Shown: positions 13,334 through 24,327 of the stretch, one piece after another
Position numbering within the stretch: the first letter of the stretch is position 1
How the letters are laid out: every line of letters starts with the position of its first letter
DNA from: Torreya grandis
Lineage: Eukaryota; Streptophyta; Pinopsida; Cupressales; Taxaceae
Assembly (NCBI GenBank): GCA_037957365.1
Contig: JARHVA010002127.1
Span: 434,001-498,000 of the forward strand
Length of the DNA stretch: 64,000 nucleotides
Reading direction: 5' to 3'
Notes under the pieces: generated by a model
The model's input: the letters and a program-made list of their open reading frames with translations, nothing else
Told to the model about the DNA's origin: nothing
Databases searched by the model: none
Program-made: the position numbers and the translations under genes

Positions 13334-14319
13334 GAGAAATATGGTAGTTACATCCTTTACAATATTACTTATTACTAGGGCCATTAGGACTACACATCAA
13401 GAACCATCTATTGAGGGACAATATTATGAGCCTCAACAAGGAGAATTGATAAAGTCACCTTAGGTTGAGTAACTTGAGGATGTAAAAGGAAAAGGTAAAG
13501 TTGAAAGTGAGGAGTCCAAGATTGAGTAGAGACTTATTGAAAGCCTCCAAATTTAGGCATCCCCACCAAGGTCTTCTTCCCCAATAGAAGTTATTAGCTT
13601 AATTACTTTGGAAACTAGTTAAATAGTGGAGAGTTCCCTAGTTAACCTCATGGATACTTATGGTTTGAATAAGGAAGAAGACCCATCTAAGGAAGCATGC
13701 AAGAGTTGGTTCCATTGAGCAGTGGAAAGAGATAGATAAAATTGGGCTTAGTTCTCCTGGCTCCAAGAAAGAGGCTTAGGTTAACTTTCACTCACCCCAC
13801 TAGTGAAATAAACCTATTTAATGATGAGACTCTTATTCATGGACCAACCATTCTTGATTGGTTTATTTATGGGAAGTTAAAAAAAATCCCATCTCTTTCT
13901 CCTTCATTGGCTCTAACTTGAGTAGACATAGGTGTTTAGGATAATGTCAAACCATGGATTAGGATATGTTAAACAAAAAAGCAGAGAAAAGCATCCAAAT
14001 TATTCATAATAAGGAAAGCCAATGGGTTGGTACCTCGGGAGCCTCTAGAAGTTGAAATGTAGAGATTATTAAACAACCACAAGTGAAAGAAGTTGATCCT
14101 TTGGTCCAATTTAATTTAGAGACATCAAATCTTAAAAGAGTATTAACCAAAAAAGTCACTATTGGTACTCAGGAGTTCACCTTATAGAAGGTGGAGCCAT
14201 TTACAGTCTTAACTCCTATTCCATGATAAGTAGCAAGGGAACATCCTATTTTTTAAGAGGATGTAGCTAGTGTGGTACCGGGTCAATAAACAATGGCTCT
14301 GGTTGGAGTTCAATGATTG

Positions 14320-15100
14320 AAACATAGAATACTCAACTTGGAAGAAGAAAAACAATATTTGGAAGCTCAGGTCTTCTCAACAATTCCTTAAAATATATTT
14401 TAAATGTTGAATAAATCCTTGATGGATGCATTCAATAATTTGAAAAGCATTAAGTCTAGATTGAGTAATTTGGACCATCAAGTTGAGATGGCACAAACCT
14501 TAGTCATCTAGTGGTAGAATTCTCAAGCTTAGATGGGAGAGCTCATCAAGGTGTATAAGACAAAGTAGGCCTTGAACTTTAAGATTATCAAACTCAGACA
14601 TCTAGACATCCTCATGGTAGTTTTGATAGATAAACAAGAATATTTAATCACTTGGAGTAGTGATGTTAAGGACTTTATCAAGAGAAACATAGATTTGGTA
14701 AACTAAATGGAGAAACTTTTGGGAAATCTATTAAATAACCCTTCTCAAACCACTACTTTAGGCTTAATTGATGATGAAGAATAAAAGCAAAGGGTTGATA
14801 CCCACATCCAGAGCATCATAGCTAACAAAGGTCATTCAGATAAGGACAACCAAAAAACCATTGATACCATTACTTTTGTAGGGAAGCAAATTGCAGAAGA
14901 ATAATGTGTCAAGGAACTTGTATCTTAAATAGATAGTGAATTTGAAAAATTAGTGGATAAATAAGGGGATTGTTTAATGAAGCCTATAGTGGATTTTGAG
15001 CCGATCAAGGATAAATACACCAAGGTGAAGGACCTTTTTAGATAAGGTTAATTAGAAGGACCCACCAATGAATTCCTAAAGGAATATTCTTATTGTAAAA
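14320..15100 (+). pseudogene. D coding remnant 2, coiled-coil-like, function unknown
   Basis: Frame 1 from about 14320 reads as a charged, heptad-rich protein: NLEEEKQYLEAQVF near 14335, NNLKSIKSRLSNLDHQVEMA near 14435, DVKDFIKRNIDLV near 14665, and DSEFEKLVDK near 14935. Stops interrupt it about every 30 to 60 codons. The Leu/Ile spacing with Glu, Lys and Asn suggests coiled coil. It may be the C-terminal half of the protein begun at 12089, after a frameshift. No catalytic motif is visible. After about 15100 the sequence becomes AT-rich and stop-rich. Confidence 0.4.
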
Positions 15101-15109
15101 TATATGTTA

Positions 15110-16032
15110 GTTTTTTATCATATACTCTTTCTTGTCAAGTTGGCATGTTATTTGTCACATTATGGTTTTATTCAAGGACAACTATCCTTATCCACATTTG
15201 GATATTTTAAAAATTTAACCAGTTAACTACCCATGTTTCCTATAAATAGGTAAATGGTTACCATTTTTAAGGGAGAGTTTTTTGAGCAATTGATACCAAG
15301 AGCATTTAATACAAATAAGGAATTTTGAAAATATTGTCTGATCATTTTGTTAAATGTCTATGATATCTCTCAATTATACGGAGTTATCTTGAATTTGAAT
15401 GATTCTTATTGTTTGAGTTACATTTTTTATCATAGGGTTGTTAATTTTTTCTAAATGCTAAATTGACTGTAAAGATAATAAATATACTTCATTTTGTTTG
15501 CTCTGTATTTGGATGTACTTATGTTATCTAGATCATAACACTAAACCTTTAAATTAAATTTGGTTCTTACTTATGATTCATATTTTTTCCTTTGAATTTT
15601 GCCTGATTTGTGATATAATTTCAGGTTATGATATTTTATAACCTAAATTGGTTCAAATGTGCTCAAAGTAATTGGAATTTTATCATAATATTTGAGATGA
15701 AAACCTGCAATCACATTTCTTTCTTCTTTACCCTTCCTTTTTTCTTATTTTTATCAAGATTCACTCCAAATTAAAGGTCATTATTAATAATCATTTAGTT
15801 TGACTACCAAATCCTTATAATTATTAAGTATTCAAATAGTATAGATCCTAGTGGCTCCCAACCACTAAATCAAATAAATATTGTGGACAATTTTCATACT
15901 TTGCTTCTATTCTACCACAGAGAATCACTAAATAGTCACAAACTACAACTCATGCCATGGATTCTCAAAATCCTAAAATGAGAAGTGTTATCTGACAATA
16001 AGAGCACATATGGTATAATTAGAAGCATCAAA
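15110..16032. other. Non-coding tail of D
   Basis: About 0.9 kb, AT-rich, no frame worth reporting. I searched for a copy of the first bases of D (TGAGACCAAATCCC) as a 3' LTR start and did not find one. Confidence 0.4.
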
Positions 16033-16586
16033 AGTGTGTTCATTTGGATGATGAACCTTTCTTAGTGAAAGCTATGGATTCCTTAGCATGTTGTTTCATT
16101 CTTTCACCTATTTTCAGCCTCTTCTTACAGGGCATGTGAAGTGTTATAGGAGATGTTCATGGTTTAAGTAAGTTAATATATTATTTAGTGCCCTCATATT
16201 CCTCTTATATAGTCCTCCTAGTTTTACACATTCATCCATAACCTCACATTGTAACATTAATGTGAGAAGATGAAGAATGGAGAAGTGTAGTTTTAGCTTA
16301 TCTTTTGAATTTCAAGTGTAACATGTATATGGTTGGATGTAATCATCTTATTTGGTGTATCACATCACTTAGATTATTTTGATTTTAGTTTTATCTCTGC
16401 CTTTTCACCCCCCAATTTTAGTAGTAGTTTCAATCTAAAGTGGTACATCAAGGGAGCAAGCCCTATCTAGAGATTCACCTCATTCCTTAGGCTGCCCACA
16501 AGCCTAGAGGTGATTCCATTGTACCACTTGGATGAGAATATATTTTTCATCTCTTTAAAGGGTGAAAATACAAGTGAAAATAGTTA
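16033..16586 (+). repeat. Left LTR of C, second part
   Basis: Matches 25650-26193 closely, including CTTAGTGAAA, ATTCCTTAGCATGTTGTTTC and the end GTGAAAATA. Read with 5852-10276 it completes the LTR. The exact end (16581 or 16586) depends on which target duplication is accepted. Confidence 0.85.
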
Positions 16587-16587
16587 T

Positions 16588-16607
16588 TGGCATGCCTGGT
16601 GGGACTC
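16588..16607 (+). other. Primer-binding-site-like region of C
   Basis: TGGCATGCCTGGTGGGACTC follows the left LTR at once. TGG at the start fits the CCA end of a tRNA; I could not name the tRNA. Element I carries a similar CATGCTTAGTGGGAC string at the same place. Confidence 0.6.
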
Positions 16608-16784
16608 TTGGTCCAAGAAGTTGAGATACTTTTGGTGTTGTCTCTCAACAATCAACCTTTGGAGACATCTATTCAAGCATCAATGGCTACTCTAAAGATA
16701 TATCATTTGGTCAATCAACCTAGGTGATCCTTTAAATATTGTTGGTAATATTTTATTTTATATTATTTTTTTTAATGAAGTTTA

Positions 16785-18926
16785 ATGGCTGGCCTTGGTG
16801 TTGAGTACAATTTCACACAAGTTGGAGAGACCTTCCAAGCTTATGGCATTCACTATCAATATGAGGAAGTTCTTAACCAACCATATCATGAAGTTTATCA
16901 GCCCAAATATGTTTTTTTTCAACCTCAATATGATAATATCCAACCCATACATGATTATTACCAGTCTTATAGTCAGCCTTCTTAATGTCTTGTTCCTAGT
17001 CAACCTAGTCACTTCTCAATTCAACCCATTTCCACCTTCAAACAAACTCTTTTGGGATATGAGAAGTATATGCTAGATCTTGATAATCAAATGGGATATG
17101 GTTAAAATATTACTATTCATTCCATTGATCAAGTGAGAAATGCATTAGAGATATTCCAGAAAGAGTGGGTACCTATTGAAGGAGACAATTGGTAAAGGCT
17201 TACAAATGAGATGCTAAATGTGAGTGGTTTGATCTCATCCTTGGAAGATAAGTTAAGAATTCATGAGAGGAATCCCTACCAAGTCTATAAAACTTTATAT
17301 CCACCTCCTCAAGCTTATTATAAGCCATATTTTCCCCTTACTCATGAGCCAAATAAAGCCTATCAAAGTCATCATTTTCCCAATCAATTGGAGGAGAGAG
17401 TTGGAAAGAGAAATCTTGTGTTTGAAGCTAATATTGATAGGAAGATTGAGTTAGCTAAAATTCATATGTAGAAATATATGTTGGTAGAAAATAAGGTGGA
17501 GTTCAATCCCTCATTTACATCTCACATTGCATCCCCACCACCTCAAAAAGAAACTTGAAATCCTAATATCCTAAGCTAGATTAAGATAGTAGAGCCATGG
17601 AGAAAGAAGGAAGCTAAAATCATTATCAAAGAGTGTGAAGTGGATAATGGAGTTGATCCTTTGAAAGTCCCTCCCACCCTTCCTCAATAATCTTCCTATG
17701 TTACATGGAAACCCTCATGCATTCCATGTGCTCATGATGATTCCTATGACCTTCAATAAAAGATTTTCCCAGAGAATATAACCAAGAAAATAGAGGAGTT
17801 AGAAGCAAATATGAAATTGCTAAGTTAAGGTGTGATAGAAGGTTTAGACCCAAAAGAAGATCTTATGCATAAACACACCCCATCTACCCTTCCTCAATAG
17901 CTTCCAAAATAGCCTCTTACTTTGCATTTCTAATCTAATTTTGAGCCCTATGTCCCACCTCCACCAACTAGTTCCTTTTGTCCTCATCCCATCACCCTTT
18001 GCCTCAATGGACCTATGGTGTGGGAAACTAAATAAGAGTAGTTGGTTAAAGAAAATTTAGAAATTTTAATTAAAGAGAGTGTAATTCCTTGGTAGCCTCA
18101 TTGGGCTAAGTCACCAAATTTTAAGATGCCTAGTCTTGGCATCACTGTGAAAGAAGTTGAGGACCTTGCAACCCTTAAGAAACAAGATCAAATTATGATA
18201 GATAAGGTTTAATTTGAAATCCCTCAAGAGGTATTAGGTGATGAAGAAGAGGTAGGTTCTTATGTTAAATCTCCTTGTTTGGTTGATAATGAAGAATGTT
18301 TTCTTTGTGGCAAAGAGGAAATCTTGGAAGAAGATCCTATCTTGATAAGAGCAAGTGAAGATGAAAAATCTCAATTCATGGATGATCAAGAAGACCTAAT
18401 AAGTGATAATAAGGAAGATATGACCATAGGGACTCCCCTTGGTGAACAAAAGGATAATTAAAAAGCTCGTACCTCCATTTTTGAGGGGATGTGTATCTAT
18501 GAGGAATGTGCATAAGATTTGAAGAAATATATGCGTGAATAAGACTCCATGTTTGATCATGAGGTTTTGTATGAAATTTTAAATATTGAAGAAGTGGTTG
18601 TTCTAAAGGATGAAGAAGAAAAAGATGATTGATAGCTATAAATAGAACTATTTCAAGATCTTGAAGAACTTTGTCAAGTTGAGGGACAAGTACATGACAA
18701 GGTAAAGAATGAATCTTACTTAGAGGAAAATGACCAATATTGGAAAGAATTTTCAAAACTCCTTGATGAGTTAGAAGATCTTGTAGCTGAGAGGAAGCCT
18801 AATCTTGTTGAGAGTACTATGGGAGAAAATAAGGTATGTCTTGTTGAATCACCATTTGAAGCTATAATTGAAGGATCATATGAGAATGTTAAGGCTATTT
18901 GGACAAATAATAATTCATACCCATAG
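16785..18926 (+). pseudogene. Element C ORF: long non-canonical protein, function unknown
   Basis: A single frame of 714 codons can be followed from ATG 16785 to the stop at 18924, broken by roughly two dozen stops, mostly TAG/TAA, with little frameshifting. The N-terminus (residues 1-70) is rich in Tyr, Gln and Pro, for example VYQPKYVFFQPQYDNIQPIH. Residues about 143-229 (17211-17471) are basic and proline-containing. The C-terminal half is acidic, with CLVDNEECFLCGKEEILEED near 18280 and LLDELEDLVAE near 18760. No gag major-homology motif, zinc knuckle, protease, RT or integrase is visible. Preservation of one frame over 2.1 kb in a decayed element suggests it was a real protein when C was active. 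Its role is unknown; RNA packaging is only a guess. Confidence 0.6.
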
Positions 18927-19376
18927 ATAATTTTTTTGGTGCTACTTGGTTCTCATTGAATATCATGCCAATGAAGTTGGCAAACATTGTTAAAAAGTTG
19001 GAGACATCAATGCTAGAGATCAAAAAGCTAAATGTCTCAATAAATCATTAATATCATGAAGAAAAAAGAGTTTCAAAATTCCATTTTAATCCAAGAGGGA
19101 GGTATGTTTATTTTTATAGTTGTATATAATAGGTTGTTCTCTAATTCCCCTAAGTGCTTTGAGCACATGTGTGTGTGTTTGCTTTCCTTGTTGTGTGTGT
19201 CCTTTGCTTTATGTGTTGAGGTAGTCATTAGTTGTCTTGTCTTGGTCAAGATCAAAGTCATGGTCAAAGGTCTCCTTGTTTGACTCAAAATTTATATGAC
19301 TCCTAAGTCTAATGGACTGATAAGGCTATTGGTCTAGTTAGTATAGCAGACATATTACCCCTATGAGTCACCAATT
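18927..19376 (+). other. 3' untranslated region of C with pre-LTR motif
   Basis: About 450 bp between the ORF and the right LTR. It contains AAGTGCTTTGAGCACATGTG near 19155 and ends with GAGTCACCAA (19365-19374) just before the LTR. Element I has AAGTGCTTTGCACAGGTGT near 52706 and the same GAGTCACCAA at 52928-52937. No classical purine-only tract is seen. Confidence 0.6.
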
Positions 19377-22300
19377 TGTTGATCAAATTTGACTTTTAAG
19401 TCAAATTAGGGAACCTATAGGTAAAAATTGATTTTATAGGTATATATGGGGTGTAATATGAGTATCATGGGGTAAATTACATGTTAATTAATCTCAAATG
19501 ATGTTATATTGGCATTGGTTAATTAGTTTTTTTATGTCCATTTATCATTTTGGGTTATTTGAGGGGTAAAAAGGTGTATTTAATGTTTTTTACAAGTTTA
19601 TTGGGAAATGTGAAGGAATAAAAATGTTATTTCATGCCCCATGTGTCCCTATAATTCTTAAGTAACTGACAAAACTAAAATATGGTAGGTTATGCAGAAG
19701 AAAAGGTAGTTTTCTAGTGAAAAGAGAAGAAAATGGCACTTGTATAGACTCCTTGTGAAGTGTGCCACTTGGAAAAGGTTTAAATTTGATATTAATATTC
19801 CAAACACTTATATCCATGCTTTAATTGAAATTAAAGTATCACTTCTTTCTCAAAATGAGTCATCTCTCTTCTCACCCTTCTTGGTAAGCAAAAGTGACTT
19901 GCATGTTTTTGCTTGGTACGGATAGCTTAGGAGGTTTCAGGAAGAATGATCTTGGGGAAATATTATAAAATTAGTTAGATTAATTTTTATGTTTGTTTAA
20001 ATAGGAATGGTTCCTTGATATTTATGAACCATTGCTAACAATTTGACTGTACAAATCTGCCTACTAATTTATGTACCTTATGGGTTTTGCCTTAGTTTAG
20101 AGGATTCCATATAATCTACTTGGTTAGATTGGTTCCAAATGATGTTCATTATTTACTCTCATACCTCCCATTATTTTTTCATGTTATAAGGTGTTATGAT
20201 GAGCTATTAACCTCAATTTTTTAGACTAGATTATTTTGAGATTGACAATCATCTTGTACCATTTTTAGGAGTTTCAAGCTGGTTCATGGCTCTAAGAAGT
20301 TGTGGTAAGATCATTATTATGTTTAAAATATGTTTCTTGAATTCCAATCCACCTTTAATCCTCTTTATCCAAGCAATATTTCATGTTTTATAGCCATATA
20401 TACACATACTCATAGTCTACCAAACTCACAACCATTTCCTTACTTAATTTCACTTGTATCCACATTATTGCATCTATGTAACCTATTTGGAATATTCATG
20501 GAGGTGATTTTAAAATATCATGATGCTTCATGTTGATATTTTTTTGGAAAGATAAATTTACCGTGAAGCTAATCCCTTTAGTGCATGAAGTCATTTCAGG
20601 TTCATTGCTTGCATATAGTCTATTTCCACCTGCAAAGGTCTCTCTTTGATAACATCATGATGGATGAGAAGATTGAATAGTGGACCAAAACTTCTTGGAG
20701 TCTTAAAAAATGCATATTAAAACTTGGAAAAGACCTAATTTGAGCATAAGAACACTATCCTACATCACTACTTGTACCTTCAAAATATAGTCTGCCTGTA
20801 GGTGATGGTAGAGAGCAGGGGACTCTTTATAAGGTGTTAAAACAAGTATTTAAATCCTAATTAAGGTCATGATAAGATGAAAATATCATAAAAAACTAGG
20901 TTTAAAGTGATATATGATTAAGTGAAGTTGACAAATACCTTCAAGGATGTTGACTGAGTTTGGGACCAAGTTTCCTAAGTTGAGAAAATAGTGATCCTAG
21001 CATTTTTGCCAAGGGTAAATGAAATGATTGTAATAACTCCTAATACATCCTATTTTTATAACCTTGTAGCCTCTATCATGGAGAGGGACTTTTAAAAGTT
21101 TGGGGTCATGAAAAATAGGAGAAGATAGTTGTTAAGAAGGCTAAAGTTGCCAAATTATACACTGAAACCCTTCATTGATGTCTATAGGTCTGAGCCATAA
21201 TAGACCTTTTTCATCCAAGTTAGTAGTGTGAAACCAAGCTTCATGATGGAATAGATTTACATGGTTTAGGATAGAATTAATAACTTTAAAGGTTATCCAA
21301 GGAGATGTTACATTGTGTTTTGCCTTTCACAAACACCTATAGGGCTTTAACTCCATAGAAAAGTACACTTACAGTCAACTTTGAGTGACTGAGATAGACA
21401 ATGACCTGAACATGAGTTTTGATGGTGTTTAGTCACCCAAAGTGAATATAATTTAAACCACTATAATGATTATACATTTTTTTTCTAATGACTCCATTTA
21501 ATATCCTTAAGCATCATGATCAACCTTAGTTGAAATAGTGTAACCTACAGGCAGGTGTCTCAGTTAGGCAGAAAAAAAGATCATATTATGAATCTAAAAG
21601 GCATATAAGATGAACCAATATATGGTATTTCATAAATTATTTCCCATTATTCATGGATAATTCATCCATAACATTAAAAATATATATTTCAAACTCATAA
21701 ACATCTATGGTGACCTACATGCAGGGTCCAATTATCCTTAACACAATCAATTACAATAGACTGCAGGTAGATAGTGAACTAGAGAATGACTTGTGTGAGA
21801 AATAATATGACTTATTGTGGTCATAAGTTCCTTGATATAAATTTAAAGCACAATATAATTATCCCCAAGGGTTCATCAATAACTAAAAAAGCCACTATTA
21901 GGGAGAAAACTTAGAAAACATAGTCAACTATATGACTGGTATTGAAGGCTTTTGAAACCTATAATGGAAGCTTGGAATAGGGTATATAGGATGGATCCAC
22001 CTCCATAAGTAGCTTGGAAGTTTTTAAATCATTGTGAACATGGAAAAAAATGAATAATGGAGTTAAAACTTGTAGTATGCAGTTTATTTGCATAAACCCT
22101 ACATACAATGCTCTTTTTACAAGTCTGTTTGAGGTTTTGATCAAGTTGGAAGGTCAAATAATATTTTTAGGAGCTAAAAATTGGTAAAATAAAATTTATT
22201 AATTGGATAGCCTCCTTAATTACTAAATTTCATATGAGGAAATAGGGGAGTAACCCCTATTTTATCGTAGATAGGGGGTACTTCCCTAGATGCATGAAGC

Positions 22301-22495
22301 CTATAGTTTTGGGAAAAGAGATGAAAGAGGAGTCAAGGAGATATTTGAACATGGAAATAAGGTGTATAAAGTTTAATGACACCTATGAAAACATGAGAAA
22401 TCAAATAGGAAAGAGTGGAATTCAATAGGGTACCCTACACTCCTAGAGTTACACTCAAGCATATTGAGGCATGGTTATGCCTAAAGGCCAAAAAA
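19377..22495 (+). repeat. Right LTR of C, first part
   Basis: Starts TGTTGATCAAATTTGAC and aligns with 5852 to about 8960. Homology is continuous until E interrupts it at 22496. Short open frames here (for example 19740-19925) are out of register with their counterpart in the left LTR. Confidence 0.9.
19386..19407. repeat. Perfect hairpin at the LTR start of C
   Basis: AATTTGACTT, a 2-base loop TT, then AAGTCAAATT: a perfect 10-bp stem nine bases into the LTR. The left LTR has the same structure (5861-5882) with one C-to-T change in the left arm, leaving a wobble-like mismatch. Confidence 0.9.
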
Positions 22496-22889
22496 TGCTA
22501 TGTAACTAGGGATATGATATATTAATATATATGGGTTGATGGAGATGCTAGCATGTGGTACACATCCCCTTAGTTAGTTATATGGGTAAAATATATTAGG
22601 ATAATGGAGTAACTTATGGAATTAGTACATTAGGTAATGGTTGGCCTACATTAGGATTAGGAGGTTACCCATCCATGGGTTAGATAGATGTCTATATATA
22701 GGAGATGATTATCATGGTAAAGAAATGAAGTAAGAATTAAGTCTTCTATTGCAAGAGGATATTGGAGGTTATCCCCTCAAAGAGACATTGTGGAGTTATT
22801 CCTTCTTAAAGGAGCATTAGATGGTGTTGCCCTACCTTAAAGGTATTTCTGCATATATTGAATATTTGAATCATATCAAGATCATATCA
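22496..22889 (+). repeat. 5' LTR of E
   Basis: Starts TGCTATGTAACTAGGG and ends AGATCATATCA. A TATA-like CTATATATAGGA lies near 22691-22702. It is similar throughout to 23922-24314. Confidence 0.9.
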
Positions 22890-22890
22890 G

Positions 22891-22902
22891 TGGTATCAAA
22901 GC
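22891..22902 (+). other. Primer binding site of E (tRNA-iMet type)
   Basis: TGGTATCAAAGC one base after the LTR. The plant initiator-Met site is TGGTATCAGAGC, so it differs at one position. Confidence 0.85.
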
Positions 22903-23017
22903 TTTGATTTGGGAAATTTTTGTGGAGCAAAACCCTATTTTTTTGAATTTGAGAAATTTGGCTCCAAAGAAATCTGAGTCAATTTTTTAATTTCATGGAT
23001 GCATTCAAAAGAAGAAG

Positions 23018-23764
23018 GTGGTTATGTCCATAAACCCTACTAGTAAGTATAAATTCATTAACATGAATGTGGCCAAGCATCTACATGTTCAAGCAAATAA
23101 TATCAAGGAGGTTCAAGTAGATGGTAATAATATTTCAATGTTTAAATATTTGAAGCTCATTATGGAAAAATATGTTTTGCATTCAGATTTTTATGCTTTG
23201 GATATGGATGATGTGGATATAGTTCTTGGATATCTATGGTTAGAGATTTTGGGAACACTGAATATTAATGTTAAAAAAAAGTTCATGAAGTTTTGGTATA
23301 GGAAAAACTAGATCACTTTACAAAATATCATAGTGGAAAAGGCACCAATAACAATCCAGGTAGATCATGAGGATGAGATTGAAATAGGTGATGAAGATCA
23401 TGATGAATATTTAGATGATATAGATAAAGACACACTAAAAATGAAAACTTCATCTACTCAAGAGACAAAGAAGGAAAAGGTGGAAGAGGTAGAAAAAAAG
23501 GTGGATAAGGTCAAAGTATTGGAAAATGTTGAGGTATATAGACACCCACATCATCATGAGAGGAAATAATCATGGAACCTAGTGAGGAAGTGTCATAACA
23601 ACAATCATTTTGTCTATAAAGGAAATAAAATTTCCAATCATTATGGATATGCATGGAATCTAAAGAAAAAATACTATGACACATGGAATAAAAGAGGAAT
23701 AATTATGCTTGGACACCAAAGCAGTATAATTATGATCGTAAACAAAATTAGAGGATCACAATAG
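23018..23764 (+). pseudogene. E ORF: Ty3-type protease remnant with acidic tail
   Basis: One frame covers 23018-23311 (97 codons), 23333-23569 (78) and 23582-23764 (60), separated by single stops. The first piece matches the retropepsin region of plant Ty3/gypsy polyproteins: YKFINMNVAKHLHVQ (normally following DSGASH), then DFYALDMDDVDIVLGYLWL, the family's VVLGxxWL block. The catalytic Asp-Ser-Gly is missing; NPTSK stands in its place. The second piece is strongly acidic and lysine-rich (EDEIEIGDEDHDEYLDD). E thus seems to be an internal-deletion derivative that kept a protease segment but lost RT and integrase. Confidence 0.65.
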
Positions 23765-23908
23765 AATTTGGAAACAAGCTTGGAGAGTTATCACCTGACA
23801 AGATCACATATGGATGGCTTGATAATTGAGATTAGAGACAAGTGTGAAATGATTTGAAGCACACTCATTATTTGGCTTCTTTCTATGTTTCAGGGATGAA
23901 ACATGTCA

Positions 23909-24314
23909 AGGAGGGAAGTAATGCTATGTACCTAGGGATATGATATATTAATGTATATGGGTTGATGGAGATGCTGACATGTGGCACACATACCCTTAGT
24001 TAGTTATATGGGTACAATATATTAGGATAATGGAGTAACTTGTGGAATTAGTACATTGGGTAATGGTCGGCCTACATTGGGATTAGGAGGTTACCCATCC
24101 ATGGGATAGATAGATGTCTATATATAGGAGATGATTATCATGGTAAATATATCAAGTAAGCATTGAGTCTTTTATTATAAGATGATATTAGAGGTTGTCC
24201 CCTTGAAGAGAAATTGTGGAGTTATTCCTTCCTAAAGGAGTATTATATGGTGTTTCCCTACCTTAAGGGTATTTCTACTTATATTGAATATTTGAATCAT
24301 ATCAAGATCATATC
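23909..24314 (+). repeat. Polypurine tract and 3' LTR of E
   Basis: AAGGAGGGAAGTAA (about 23908-23921) is a good polypurine tract and is followed directly by the LTR start TGCTATGTACCTAGGG (23922). The LTR runs to ATCATATC at 24314. Confidence 0.9.
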
Positions 24315-24327
24315 CCTAGTTACATAG
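24307..24327. repeat. Fold-back end of E: 21-bp inverted copy of its 5' end
   Basis: The last 21 bases are the exact reverse complement of 22498-22518. The first eight (ATCATATC) belong to the LTR; the next 13 (CCTAGTTACATAG) do not occur after the 5' LTR. The extension matches the 5' LTR version (TAACTAGGG) and not the 3' LTR (TACCTAGGG). Confidence 0.88.

Larger units (their letters stand above)
10277..16032 (+). mobile_element. Element D: 5.76-kb insertion of uncertain class in the LTR of C
   Basis: Comparison with the right LTR of C (near 25650) shows that 5.76 kb is extra here. AGTGTGTT is present on both sides (10269-10276 and 16033-16040) but once in the right LTR (AGTTTGTT), so it is a target duplication of 5 to 8 bp. 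The insertion begins TGAGACC. Its first 1.8 kb looks like an LTR or promoter region (short repeats, then a TATA box at 11921), followed by about 3 kb of broken non-canonical coding sequence. I found no second LTR, no RT and no transposase. It may be a degenerate non-autonomous LTR element. Confidence 0.6.
22496..24327 (+). mobile_element. Element E: small non-autonomous LTR retrotransposon with fold-back end
   Basis: An insertion in the right LTR of C, absent from the left LTR near 8960. LTRs of 394 bp (22496-22889) and 393 bp (23922-24314) flank a 1-kb interior with a tRNA-iMet-type primer site and a purine tract. Target duplication is aaaaa (22491-22495) against aaaac (24328-24332), but only if 13 extra bases after the 3' LTR (24315-24327) belong to the element. 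The interior holds a protease-like frame and no RT or integrase, so E depended on another element. Confidence 0.88.

Noticed and set aside
18376..18756. 126-codon minus-strand open frame, one of the longest in the window
   Set aside because: It is the antisense of the acidic part of the C ORF; no motif, and GA-rich coding sequence tends to leave the reverse strand open.
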